A stretch of DNA of 64,000 bases from Mycoplana rhizolycopersici (GTDB lineage Bacteria; Pseudomonadota; Alphaproteobacteria; Rhizobiales; Rhizobiaceae): positions 1-64,000 of the forward strand of contig NZ_JABXYK010000019.1 of NCBI RefSeq assembly GCF_013378445.1, written 5' to 3'. This document shows, piece after piece, positions 26,802 through 35,520 of this stretch (its first letter is position 1; each line of letters opens with the position of its first letter). The translations under genes and the position numbers were made by a program. The notes below the pieces were generated by a model. It was given only the letters and a program-made list of their open reading frames with translations. It did not search any database and had not been told where the DNA came from.

Positions 26802-27824
26802 TCAGCTCGATTGGCCTGCGACCCAGTTGTGCCAGTCCGCCTCGCTGCCGCGGAATACGTTCAGGTCGATCTTGCCGTCGACACCCTGCGACAGGCCCGA
26901 GCCGGAATACTGCCAGAACACCCACTTGCGGTTCGGATAACGCACGGAGGGGTGTGCTGCGACCGAGCGAAGCCAGAACGGATAGTCCTTGAACTCGCCC
27001 GTCAGGTTGTCCGCATAGAAATCCGGGGCCGTATAGATGATCGGGCGCTTGCCGTAGTGGCGCTCGAGCTTGTCCATGAAGACCTGCATCTTCTCCACGA
27101 CGGTGGCGCGGGAAAGCCGGCGCTTGCACTTCGATTCGCCGTTGTACTCCACATCGATGACCGGCGGCAGCGCGTCGGGATCTTTGGGCACGTTGCGGAT
27201 GAACCAGTCGGCCTGTTCGCCTGCCGTCCGGCACCAGTAGAAGAAGTGATAGGCACCACGCTTGATGCCCGCTTCCTTCGCCTTGCGCCAGTTCGTCTTG
27301 AACATCGGGTCGAGATGGTCGCCGCCGTCGGTGGCCTTGATGAAGGCAAAGTTCGCGCCCTGGGTTCGCAGCGTCACCCAGTCGATGTCGGCCTGCCAGC
27401 GCGATACGTCGACGCCGTGGACTGCATGATGTCGAGGGGTGATCTTGCCGAAATTGATCGGCTTGGCATCGCGGAAGCGCTGGTTATAGATGCGCGAGCG
27501 CTTGCCGGGTTTGATGGTGATGGCGGGTTCGACCGGTGCGATTGCCTCCAGCGGGCGTTGCGTCGGCATCGCTGCGGTGCGCGTCAGGTTCTTGAAGGGT
27601 TCCTGGTCCGGGACGGGACCTGCCCAAGCCAGTTCATGTGGGGCAGCCTGGTCGGTGTCGGCTTCGCCGACATCGTTGGCCGGAACGGGGGCCGCGGGAC
27701 GGACGATGGAACTCGTCGTCTCCTTCGAGGTCAGACCGGCCCGGAGATCATCGACGCCCGAACGCGAGCAGCCGGATAGCGCGAGGCCGACGAGAAGGAT
27801 TGCTGGTACAGCCGAAAGACGCAT
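26802..27824 (-). CDS. GH25 muramidase lipoprotein
   Basis: 340 residues. It has a lipoprotein signal with lipobox LALSGC (Cys19), a Pro/Ala-rich linker of about 100 residues, then a GH25 domain (about residues 135-335) with HGVDVSRWQADIDW at its start, the catalytic-region DVEYNGE and the ending WVFWQYSGSG. GH25 enzymes cut the MurNAc-GlcNAc bond. It is convergent with the M23 peptidase (31 bases between stops), so two wall-cutting enzymes sit tail to tail. Confidence 0.9.
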   Translation of the reverse strand: MRLSAVPAILLVGLALSGCSRSGVDDLRAGLTSKETTSSIVRPAAPVPANDVGEADTDQAAPHELAWAGPVPDQEPFKNLTRTAAMPTQRPLEAIAPVEPAITIKPGKRSRIYNQRFRDAKPINFGKITPRHHAVHGVDVSRWQADIDWVTLRTQGANFAFIKATDGGDHLDPMFKTNWRKAKEAGIKRGAYHFFYWCRTAGEQADWFIRNVPKDPDALPPVIDVEYNGESKCKRRLSRATVVEKMQVFMDKLERHYGKRPIIYTAPDFYADNLTGEFKDYPFWLRSVAAHPSVRYPNRKWVFWQYSGSGLSQGVDGKIDLNVFRGSEADWHNWVAGQSS

Positions 27825-28136
27825 GGGAACCCGTTACGCAAAACAAATACGGATGGCGGCAATTCCGCCGCGGAAGCACTCTGAATAATTGCTAACGGAG
27901 AATTACCAAAAAAGACTGAATCCAATCTTTACGGCGCGCAAAAGTGGCGGCTGTGACGCCGAAAACGCAGGTCCGGGAATGGTCGATCCGTGAATTTCAC
28001 GTGGATGCTGTGCGCTATCGATCTGAAACTACGACACAATAGATCGTGATGGGGATTTGATCCCGGCTTCCTGAAAAATGCGATTGGCCGGGACGATGCC
28101 CGGCCAATCTGGGACAGATACGACAGAGGACAACGA
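27825..28136. other. Intergenic region between phoX end and the GH25 gene
   Basis: 312 bases without a credible gene. It holds the phoX terminator (28074-28109) and, nearer the GH25 start, an AT-richer stretch (27880-27935) likely to contain that gene's promoter. No repeat is visible. Confidence 0.4.
28074..28109 (-). terminator. Intrinsic terminator after phoX
   Basis: GATTGGCCGGG (28082-28092) and CCCGGCCAATC (28099-28109) form a perfect 11-bp stem. On the - strand it is followed by GCATTTTTC, placing a T-run at 28078-28074. It lies 28 bases after the phoX stop. Confidence 0.85.
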
Positions 28137-30125
28137 TCACACGGCGATCTTGCCACCGCCGATCTTGGTGATGGCGACGACGGCCGGGCGGACCGGCATG
28201 TCGTCCTTGAAGTCCGGCCAGCGGGTGGAGAGGTCCTCGTAGTAGGACGGGCGGCCGTGGCCGTCCCAGTCCTCGCCACCGTCAGCCGGATGCTGCACGG
28301 CGACGAAGGCCGTCTCGTCATCCGGGGTGAACAGCGGGCCGCACATTTCAGCTCCCACCGGCACGCGGAAGAACAGCTTCGAGGTCGCGCGCGCGTCGCC
28401 CTCGGTATCGACCGCCCAGAGCCCGTCTGCGCGACCCGTCGCCTTGTTCGAGTTGCCGTCGGTCGACACCCAGAGGCGGCCGGCAGCATCGATGGCACAG
28501 TTGTCCGGCATGCCGAACCAGCCGTTCTTCGTTGTTGCGGTGGAGAAGGTGGCACCGACCTCTGCGACGGAGGGATCGCCGCATTTCAGGAGAACCTCCC
28601 ACTTGCCCGAAGTGGCGGTGAAGTCGCCGTCGTCTTCCGTGATCTCGATGATGTGGCCGAAGGCGTTTTCGGCGCGCGGATTGGCGGCGTCGACCTGGTC
28701 GGCCTTGCGCTTGGTGTTGTTGGTCAGCATCACGTAGACCCTGCCGTTGACCCCGTTCGGTTGGACGTCCTCCGGACGATCCATCTTGGTGGCGCCGAGC
28801 AGGTCGCCAGCGCGGCGGGTCTCGATCAGCACGTCGGCCTGGCTGGCAAATCCGTTCTCGGCCGTCAGCGGGCCTTCGCCATGCACCATCGGCAGCCATT
28901 GCATGGTGCCGTCCTCGTTGAACTTTGCGACATAGAGCGTGCCGGCGTCGAGCAGGTCCATATTGGCGGCGCGGTCGTCGGGATTGTAAGCGCCATCGGT
29001 GACGAACTTGTAGACATAGTCGAAGCGCTCGTCGTCGCCGAGGTAGAAGACGACCTTGCCGTTCGCAGCCACGATCGATTCGGCCCCCTCGTGCTTGGTG
29101 CGGCCGAGTGCGGTGCGCTTCTTCGGCACGGACGTCGGATCCATCACGTCCACTTCGACGATCCAGCCGAAGCGGTTCGGTTCGTTCGGTTCCTTGGCAA
29201 GGTCGAAGCGATCGTAGAAGTTGGCCCACTCGTGGCCGCCTTCCGGAACGCCGTAGCGCTCGTAGTTGCTGGCTTCTGCGTGATCGGCCGGCAGTTCGCC
29301 GGAGAAGTAGCCGTGGAAGTTCTCTTCCGCCATGATGTAGGTGCCCCACGGGGTAACCCCGCCGGCACAGTTGTTGAGCGTGCCGAAGACCTTCCGGCCG
29401 GTGGCGTCGGCGCCGGTCTTGACGCGGTCGTGGCCGGCGACAGGGCCCGTGAGCTGCATCTCGGTGTTGGCGGTGATGCGGCGGTTCAGTTTGCCCTCCG
29501 GCACCACCTGCCACTTGCCGTTCACCTTGCGGATCTCGACGATAGTGCCGCCGTGGGCGGCCATCTCGACGTCGACCTGATCCTTCGACAATGCGCCCTG
29601 TTTCACCTTGCCGTCGACGATGGTGACGAGGCCGGGGAACATCAGGTGGGGATTGGTGTATTCGTGGTTGACCACGAGCAGCCCGTGCTCGGACGAGCCT
29701 TCAAGCGGAATGAAGCCGACATAGTCGTTGTTGTAGCCGAACTGGCGCTCCTGTGCCGCGGCAGTCTGCGCCACCGGGTCGAACGCGGGAGAATCTGTAA
29801 AAAGCGCATCGCCCCAGCGCAGGAGCACATCGGCATCATAGCCCTCAGCCACGTGGTGTGTCGCATCGACGCCGGCTTCGACTTCGGTAAACGAGAAGGC
29901 GGAACCGCTGGCCGCACGCGCCTTGTCGGCGCTCATGAGCGCGACGGGGCCGACGGTCGCTGCGATCGCGGAGACAGCCAGGGAACCCTGCAGGAAGCCG
30001 CGGCGCGAAAACCGCTTGCCGATGATTTCGCCCATCGTCGGATTCAGGCTCGGATTATGTCCGTCGCCGTCCGCCTCCTCGAGTTGCGTCGTCGGGAAGA
30101 TCTTTTGAGAGAAATGTTCGGTCAT
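28137..30125 (-). CDS. phoX: PhoX-family Tat-exported alkaline phosphatase
   Basis: 662 residues starting MTEHFSQKIFPTTQLEEAD. It has a Tat signal at KRFSRRGFLQGSLAVSAIAA (about residues 37-56). The mature protein matches the PhoX/DUF839 family, with VVNHEYTNPHLMFPG, NNCAGGVTPWGTYIMAEEN, and GMPDNCAIDAAGRLWVSTDG toward the C-terminus. Characterised PhoX enzymes are calcium- and iron-dependent phosphomonoesterases releasing phosphate in the periplasm. The frame is open to 30227, but the Tat signal position favours 30125. I see no clear tandem Pho box upstream. Confidence 0.88.
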   Translation of the reverse strand: MTEHFSQKIFPTTQLEEADGDGHNPSLNPTMGEIIGKRFSRRGFLQGSLAVSAIAATVGPVALMSADKARAASGSAFSFTEVEAGVDATHHVAEGYDADVLLRWGDALFTDSPAFDPVAQTAAAQERQFGYNNDYVGFIPLEGSSEHGLLVVNHEYTNPHLMFPGLVTIVDGKVKQGALSKDQVDVEMAAHGGTIVEIRKVNGKWQVVPEGKLNRRITANTEMQLTGPVAGHDRVKTGADATGRKVFGTLNNCAGGVTPWGTYIMAEENFHGYFSGELPADHAEASNYERYGVPEGGHEWANFYDRFDLAKEPNEPNRFGWIVEVDVMDPTSVPKKRTALGRTKHEGAESIVAANGKVVFYLGDDERFDYVYKFVTDGAYNPDDRAANMDLLDAGTLYVAKFNEDGTMQWLPMVHGEGPLTAENGFASQADVLIETRRAGDLLGATKMDRPEDVQPNGVNGRVYVMLTNNTKRKADQVDAANPRAENAFGHIIEITEDDGDFTATSGKWEVLLKCGDPSVAEVGATFSTATTKNGWFGMPDNCAIDAAGRLWVSTDGNSNKATGRADGLWAVDTEGDARATSKLFFRVPVGAEMCGPLFTPDDETAFVAVQHPADGGEDWDGHGRPSYYEDLSTRWPDFKDDMPVRPAVVAITKIGGGKIAV

Positions 30126-30202
30126 AAGACGGTCTCCAATAGCTGTCGCGGACTCCCGGTTTAGAGTCGTTCTAGCCTTTAGAGGCAGCATGTATCGGTT
30201 TT

Positions 30203-30216
30203 GCGACAATTGTCGC
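30203..30216. promoter_or_regulatory. Perfect 14-bp palindrome between phoX and the CBS gene
   Basis: GCGACAATTGTCGC is a perfect dyad, 78 bases upstream of phoX and 158 bases upstream of the CBS-BON gene. The size and symmetry suit a dimeric regulator. It does not match the tandem Pho box or an FNR/FixK site. Confidence 0.4.
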
Positions 30217-30373
30217 GGTGGGTGCACGGCAAGCCGACTGGCCGATCTCCTGACCGTCCACAGGTGGCCGTCGGGTCGGATGCGGCGGAAGGAAGCGGTT
30301 GTCGAAGCTTCCCGCCGGGTTTAGTTTGGTTGAGACTGGTGACGGTTTCAGGGCTTTGCCGGAGTTGGAACAG

Positions 30374-31045
30374 ATGCGCGTCAAGGATGTGATGTCGAAG
30401 GTCGTCGTCAGGCTTTCACCCGACAACAGTGTCAGGCAGGCCGCAAGGCTCATGCTCGACAACCACATAAGCGGTCTCCCGGTCGTCGACGACGAGGGGC
30501 ATGTGGTCGGCGTCATCACCGAGGGTGATCTCATTCGTCGCACCGAGCTCTGCAGCGGTGTGGCCGGCACACCGGCCGATCCGGCGATCCCTGCCGAGAC
30601 GCGGGCAAGCGCCTATGTAAAGCGCAGTTCGTGGAAGGTCGGGGATGCGATGACTGCCGACCCGGTCACCATCGACGAGGACGCCTCGGTCTCGCGCGTC
30701 GCGATGATGATGCAGGACCGCGGCGTGAAGCGGATCCCGGTGATGCGCGACGGCCAACTGGTCGGCATCGTCAGCCGCGCCGATCTCCTGGAGGCAATCC
30801 TGGCCGCCAAGCAGGACGAGATGCAGACCGGCGACGACGCGATCCGGCGAAGCATCCTAGTCCGGCTCGGCGAGAACACCGGCCTCGAAGGGTTGGGCAT
30901 CGACGTCACGGTCGTGGACGGGACGGTACATCTCTGGGGCAAGGTGGAGACGGTTGAATGCCGCAAGGCGGCGCGGGTCGTAGCCGAAGGCGTCCACGGC
31001 GTCAGAGGCGTGGTCGAACATTTCCCTGCACTCTTGCCCGGCTAG
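30374..31045 (+). CDS. CBS-CBS-BON domain protein
   Basis: 223 residues from the ATG at 30374 (MRVKDVMSKVVVRLSPD); the frame is open to a TTG at 30299. A CBS pair is at residues 1-60 (GLPVVDDEGHVVGVITEGDL) and 90-150 (KRIPVMRDGQLVGIVSRADLL), and a C-terminal BON domain contains DVTVVDGTVHLWGKVET. CBS pairs sense adenine nucleotides; BON domains often contact membranes. It has no signal peptide. It is upstream of phosphoketolase in the same direction, so an energy-sensing role for that step is a guess. Confidence 0.88.
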   Translation: MRVKDVMSKVVVRLSPDNSVRQAARLMLDNHISGLPVVDDEGHVVGVITEGDLIRRTELCSGVAGTPADPAIPAETRASAYVKRSSWKVGDAMTADPVTIDEDASVSRVAMMMQDRGVKRIPVMRDGQLVGIVSRADLLEAILAAKQDEMQTGDDAIRRSILVRLGENTGLEGLGIDVTVVDGTVHLWGKVETVECRKAARVVAEGVHGVRGVVEHFPALLPG

Positions 31046-31192
31046 AGTGGCAAGCCCGTCGGGGCTTCGGCGCGGTCAAACGCGTGCATCTGCGATGGAT
31101 GCGCGGCCATCACAGCCCTGCCACAAGCTGCGCCTATGCTGGCGACGGCAAGTTTCAAAGAGTAACGATGTCTTTCTGATCGGGAGGCTGGC

Positions 31193-33655
31193 ATGGCTTC
31201 GGTTGAAATGGCAGCGACGAAGGAAGAGGCGGCCGCCCCGAAGGGAAGGGCGGCTGGGCTGGACCCGGATGAGCTTCGTCTGATCGATGCCTACTGGCGG
31301 GCGTCGAACTACCTGTCCGTGGGCCAGATCTACCTGCTCGACAATCCGCTGCTGCGGGCGCCGCTGAAGCGCGAACACATCAAGCCACGCCTGCTCGGCC
31401 ACTGGGGCACGTCTCCCGGCCTTAACATGCTCTACGTGCATCTCAACCGGGTCATCCGGCGCGACGACCTGAACATGATCTACGTGATTGGTCCCGGACA
31501 CGGCGGGCCGTCGCTGGTGGCGCATGCCTATCTGGAAGGCACCTACAGCGAGTTCTATCCGAACATCAGCCAGGATGCGGAGGGGATGCAACGGCTGTTC
31601 AAGCAGTTCAGCTTTCCCGGCGGCATTCCGAGCCATGTCGCGCCCGAGACGCCCGGCAGCATCCATGAAGGCGGCGAACTCGGCTACGCGCTGAGCCACG
31701 CCTATGGTGCCGCCTTCGACAATCCCGACCTGATCGTCGCCTGCGTCGTCGGCGACGGCGAGGCGGAGACCGGGCCGCTTGCCACCGGCTGGCAGGGAAA
31801 CAAGTTCCTCAATCCGGCCAGAGACGGCTGCGTGCTGCCGATCCTGCACCTGAACGGGTACAAGATCGCCAATCCCTGTTTCCTCGCCCGCATTCCCAAG
31901 GAGGAGTTGCAGAAATTCTTCGAGGGCATGGGCTACAAGCCGCACTTCGTCGAAGGCCATGAGCCGGAGGACGTCCATCGCCAGCTTGCGGACGTCATGG
32001 ACACGGCCGTCAGCGAGATCCGCCACATCTGGGCCGACGCCCGCGAGAACGGCAACCTCAAGCGGCCCGCCTGGCCGATGATCGTCTTCCGCACGCCGAA
32101 AGGCTGGACGTGCCCGGAAGAGATAGACGGCAAGAAATGCGAGGGCTACTGGCGCTCGCACCAGGTGCCGATGGGCGACATGGACAAGCCGGAGCACATC
32201 CGCATCCTCGAGCAATGGATGAAGAGCTATCGTCCGGACGAACTGTTCGACGGCGACGGGCGGTTGAAGCCGGAAATCGCAGCGCTGGCGCCGGTGGGGC
32301 GGCGGCGGATGAGCGACAATCCGCATGCCAATGGCGGTATTCTGCTGCGCGACCTGAAGATACCGGACTTTCGTAAATACGCGGTCGAGGTTCCAAGTCC
32401 CGGCGCCACGACGGCGGAATCCGCCCGGGTGATGGGAAAATTCCTGCGCGATGTCATGAAGCAGAACCTCGGCGACAGCAATTTCCGCCTGTTCAGCCCT
32501 GACGAGAACAATTCCAACCGCTGGCAGGACGTGCTGGAGGTAACCGACCGCTGCTACATGGCGGAGATCTATCCGGAGGACGACCACCTCTCCCCGGATG
32601 GCCGCATCATGGAAGTGCTCAGCGAGCACCAGTGCCAGGGCTGGCTGGAGGGCTACCTGCTGACCGGTCGGCACGGCTTCTTTTCCTGCTACGAGGCCTT
32701 CATCCACATCATCGATTCCATGTTCAACCAGCATGCCAAGTGGCTGAAGGTGTGCAACGAAATCCCCTGGCGCAGGCCGATCGCCTCGCTGAACTACTTC
32801 CTCAGTTCGCATGTCTGGCGGCAGGATCACAACGGCTTCAGCCACCAGGATCCGGGTTTCATCGACCATGTCGTCAACAAGAAAGCCGAGGTCGTCCGTG
32901 TTTACCTGCCGCCGGATGCCAACACGCTGCTCTCGGTGACCGACCACTGCCTGCGCAGCCGCAATTACGTCAACGTGGTGGTCGCAGGCAAGCAGCCGGC
33001 GCCGCAATGGCTGACGATGCCGGAAGCCGTCCGCCATTGCGCCATGGGCCTCGGCATTTGGGAGTGGGCGAGCAACGACAGGGGCGGGGAGCCGGATGTC
33101 GTGATGGCCTGCTGCGGCGACGTACCGACCCTGGAGACGCTCGCTGCCGTCCAACTCCTGCGCGAGCACCTGCCCGAACTGAAGGTGCGGGTGATCAATG
33201 TGGTGAACCTGATGAAGCTGCAGCCGGCGGAAGAGCATCCGCACGGCCTGTCGGATCGCGATTTTGATGCACTGTTCACGCGCGACAAGCCGATCATCTT
33301 CGCCTTCCATGGTTATCCCTGGCTGATCCACCGGCTGACCTATCGCCGGACGAACCACGGCAATCTCCACGTGCGCGGTTACAAGGAGGAGGGCACGACG
33401 ACGACGCCCTTCGACATGGTGGTCCTCAACGAGCTCGACCGGTTCCACCTGGTCGGTGACGTCATCGACCGTCTGCCGCAGCTCGGCGCGCGCGCGGCCT
33501 ATTTCAAGCAGGCGATCCAGGCCAAGCTGATCGAGCATCGCGAGTACATCGAGAAGCACGGCGACGACATGCCTTCGATCAGCGGATGGAAATGGGGCGT
33601 GAAGGAAGGGGCGAAGGCTGCCGCAGCGACGTCCACGGAAGGCGACAACGCATGA
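31193..33655 (+). CDS. xfp: Xylulose-5-phosphate/fructose-6-phosphate phosphoketolase
   Basis: 820 residues beginning after a short Ala/Lys-rich N-terminus with [19 protein letters not shown]. The thiamine diphosphate signature runs from [18 protein letters not shown] to [10 protein letters not shown] (about residues 187-225), and the [10 protein letters not shown] end is family-typical. It splits xylulose 5-phosphate to acetyl phosphate and glyceraldehyde 3-phosphate. The start at 31193 follows GGGAGGCTGGC. No acetate kinase or phosphotransacetylase gene is adjacent; instead a glucanase-like gene follows 110 bases downstream. Confidence 0.96.
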   Translation: MASVEMAATKEEAAAPKGRAAGLDPDELRLIDAYWRASNYLSVGQIYLLDNPLLRAPLKREHIKPRLLGHWGTSPGLNMLYVHLNRVIRRDDLNMIYVIGPGHGGPSLVAHAYLEGTYSEFYPNISQDAEGMQRLFKQFSFPGGIPSHVAPETPGSIHEGGELGYALSHAYGAAFDNPDLIVACVVGDGEAETGPLATGWQGNKFLNPARDGCVLPILHLNGYKIANPCFLARIPKEELQKFFEGMGYKPHFVEGHEPEDVHRQLADVMDTAVSEIRHIWADARENGNLKRPAWPMIVFRTPKGWTCPEEIDGKKCEGYWRSHQVPMGDMDKPEHIRILEQWMKSYRPDELFDGDGRLKPEIAALAPVGRRRMSDNPHANGGILLRDLKIPDFRKYAVEVPSPGATTAESARVMGKFLRDVMKQNLGDSNFRLFSPDENNSNRWQDVLEVTDRCYMAEIYPEDDHLSPDGRIMEVLSEHQCQGWLEGYLLTGRHGFFSCYEAFIHIIDSMFNQHAKWLKVCNEIPWRRPIASLNYFLSSHVWRQDHNGFSHQDPGFIDHVVNKKAEVVRVYLPPDANTLLSVTDHCLRSRNYVNVVVAGKQPAPQWLTMPEAVRHCAMGLGIWEWASNDRGGEPDVVMACCGDVPTLETLAAVQLLREHLPELKVRVINVVNLMKLQPAEEHPHGLSDRDFDALFTRDKPIIFAFHGYPWLIHRLTYRRTNHGNLHVRGYKEEGTTTTPFDMVVLNELDRFHLVGDVIDRLPQLGARAAYFKQAIQAKLIEHREYIEKHGDDMPSISGWKWGVKEGAKAAAATSTEGDNA

Positions 33656-33765
33656 CGGCTCGCTTCGGCACCTGCGGGTACCGCAACACCGGGTGCGCTC
33701 CGAAAATGACGTTGTCTTGCGCGGAGTGGAGGGAACCGCAAAGCACATCCGGCAGTTGATTGGCC

Positions 33766-35085
33766 ATGTCAAATTTGTTGTCGACCGATCCCGAACTGAA
33801 GCGGATGCCGACCGAGCAGGATCTCGGTCGGCTCCAGTTCACCACCATTCTCTATTACCTGCACTGCACCAATCCGGATAACGGGCTCGTCCGTGACAAG
33901 ACCCAGCCGGATGCGCCGGCCAGCATCGCCGCCATCGGCATGGCGCTCGCCACCATTCCCGTCCTCGTCGAGCGCGGCATCATCATTCGCAAGTTCGCCG
34001 CCAAGATCGCCCGCCGGCGACTGGAATTCCTGCTGGAGCTGCCGCAAGGGCCGGAACCCGACGCCTCTGGCTACAAGGGGTTCTTCTATCATTTCCTCGA
34101 TATCGAGACGGGGCGTCGGGTCTGGGAATGCGAACTGTCGACGATCGATTCGGCGTTCCTCTTTGCCGGCGCCCTGACGGTGGCAGCCTATTTCGATGGG
34201 CCGGTGGTAGAAGAAGCCGAGATCCGCCGCCTCGCAAACGCACTTTACGAACGGGCCGATTGGAACTGGGCGCGCGACGGCGGCCTCACGCTGAGCCATG
34301 GCTGGCGGCCGGAAAACGGCTTCATTCCCTATCGCTGGCGGGGCTACGACGAAGGCCTGCTTCTCTACATCCTCGGTCTGGGCTCGCCGACCCATCCGCT
34401 GCCGGCGGACTCCTATGCCGCCTACACCGGCAGCTATGAGTGGCGCAACATTTACGGGCGCGAACTGCTTTATTCGGGGCCGCTCTTCACCCATCAGCTG
34501 TCGCACATGTGGATCGATTTCCGGGGCATCCGCGACGCGTTCATGCGCGAGCACAACAGCGACTATTTCCTGAACAGCCGGCACGCCACATTCGTCCAGC
34601 AGGAATACGCCATTCGCAACCCGATGAATTTCGCCGGCTACGGCGAACATTGCTGGGGCTTCACGGCTTGCGACGGTCCCGGCTGGACCAAACGCAACGT
34701 CGATGGCATCGACAGGGAGTTCTTCGACTACATCGCCCGCGGTGCTCCTTATGGCCCCGACGACGGAACGGTGGCGCCCTGGGCGGTCGTCGCCTCGCTG
34801 CCGTTCGCACCCGAGATCGTCATCCCCACCATCAGCCACTTCGCGCGCATGGATCTCGGCATGACGCATCTCTACGGCTTCAAGCCCTCCTTCAATCGAT
34901 CCTTTGCGATGGAAAACGGTCACACCGGCTGGTGGGTCAGTCCCTACCACTTCGGCATCGATCAGGGGCCCGTCGTCCTGATGATCGAGAACTACAGGAG
35001 CGAGCTCCTGTGGAACATCATGCGCCACTGCGAGCCGCTGGTCGTGGGCTTGCGGCGCGCCGGCTTCTCCGGCGGCTGGCTGTGA
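33766..35085 (+). CDS. PF10091-type glucoamylase-like protein (GH144-like)
   Basis: 439 residues from the ATG at 33766; a TTG two codons upstream is possible. It has an all-alpha toroid pattern with the family landmarks NWARDGGLTLSHGWRPENGF, GELLYSGPLFTHQLSHMW-like region (about residues 235-255), CWGFTACDGPGW and DGTVAPWAVVASLPFAPE. This is the domain found in cyclic beta-glucan synthases and in GH144 endo-beta-1,2-glucanases. No signal peptide is visible, so it is probably cytoplasmic. It likely acts on beta-1,2-glucan; the substrate is inferred. Confidence 0.75.
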   Translation: MSNLLSTDPELKRMPTEQDLGRLQFTTILYYLHCTNPDNGLVRDKTQPDAPASIAAIGMALATIPVLVERGIIIRKFAAKIARRRLEFLLELPQGPEPDASGYKGFFYHFLDIETGRRVWECELSTIDSAFLFAGALTVAAYFDGPVVEEAEIRRLANALYERADWNWARDGGLTLSHGWRPENGFIPYRWRGYDEGLLLYILGLGSPTHPLPADSYAAYTGSYEWRNIYGRELLYSGPLFTHQLSHMWIDFRGIRDAFMREHNSDYFLNSRHATFVQQEYAIRNPMNFAGYGEHCWGFTACDGPGWTKRNVDGIDREFFDYIARGAPYGPDDGTVAPWAVVASLPFAPEIVIPTISHFARMDLGMTHLYGFKPSFNRSFAMENGHTGWWVSPYHFGIDQGPVVLMIENYRSELLWNIMRHCEPLVVGLRRAGFSGGWL

Positions 35086-35104
35086 GTGCGGGGCTTGTTC
35101 CGCG

Positions 35105-35269
35105 CTACGCCGGATTGCACGCCATCCCGTTGCGGCGGGCATTGTCGAGGCAGTCGCTCCGGTTCACGTAGGACTCGGTGGAAGCGCCGACGATCCGACC
35201 GTTTGCCGCAGTCCTGCGCCAGCGCCACCGCCCGCCGCTCTGATAGATTTCCCAGGTGTCCCCGTTCAT
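35105..35269 (-). CDS. DUF1508/YegP-type small protein (54 aa)
   Basis: 54 residues starting MNGDTWEIYQSGGRWRWRRT. It is a single DUF1508-like beta unit with RRTAANGRIVGASTESYVNR and the end CLDNARRNGMACNPA. Its function is unknown. A perfect AGGAG at the right distance (GAGAGGAGTTGACC) fixes the start at 35269; the frame is open to 35455 but lacks a ribosome binding site there. It is convergent with the glucanase-like gene. Confidence 0.8.
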   Translation of the reverse strand: MNGDTWEIYQSGGRWRWRRTAANGRIVGASTESYVNRSDCLDNARRNGMACNPA

Positions 35270-35432
35270 GGTCAACTCCTCTCGGTCTGGGGTGACGCTA
35301 GGTGATTCGTAAAGGGTGCTCCACGAACTGAACGCAATCATGGATTGCTGTTTCGGTGGCGTCGGTTGAGTGGCGGCCGACGTATGCGACAGATGGAAAG
35401 TTCCGCATCCCGACACTCCGAATGCCGTGCCC

Positions 35433-35467
35433 CAAAATGCAATAAGCCCGCTCAAACGGCGGGCTTA
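35433..35467 (-). terminator. Intrinsic terminator after nrdJ
   Basis: TAAGCCCGC (35443-35451) pairs with GCGGGCTTA (35459-35467). On the - strand it is followed by TTGCATTTTGGG (35442-35431). It lies 53 bases after the nrdJ stop. Confidence 0.65.
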
Positions 35468-35520
35468 CGGCAATTCTTGAGGCCAGGTCCTGGCGTTGCG
35501 TTATCGGTCTATATGCCGGA

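Noticed and set aside
28257-30164. + strand open frame (635 codons) opposite phoX
   Set aside because: It is the antisense shadow of the PhoX coding sequence, whose Tat signal and family motifs are clear.
30189-30225. Possible Pho box upstream of phoX
   Set aside because: A TTGTCGC half-site is present on the - strand, but the second half 11 bases on does not match CTGTCAT, so I do not call a Pho box.
31076-33772. - strand open frame (898 codons) opposite phosphoketolase
   Set aside because: Despite its size it is antisense to a well-conserved enzyme and has no family features.
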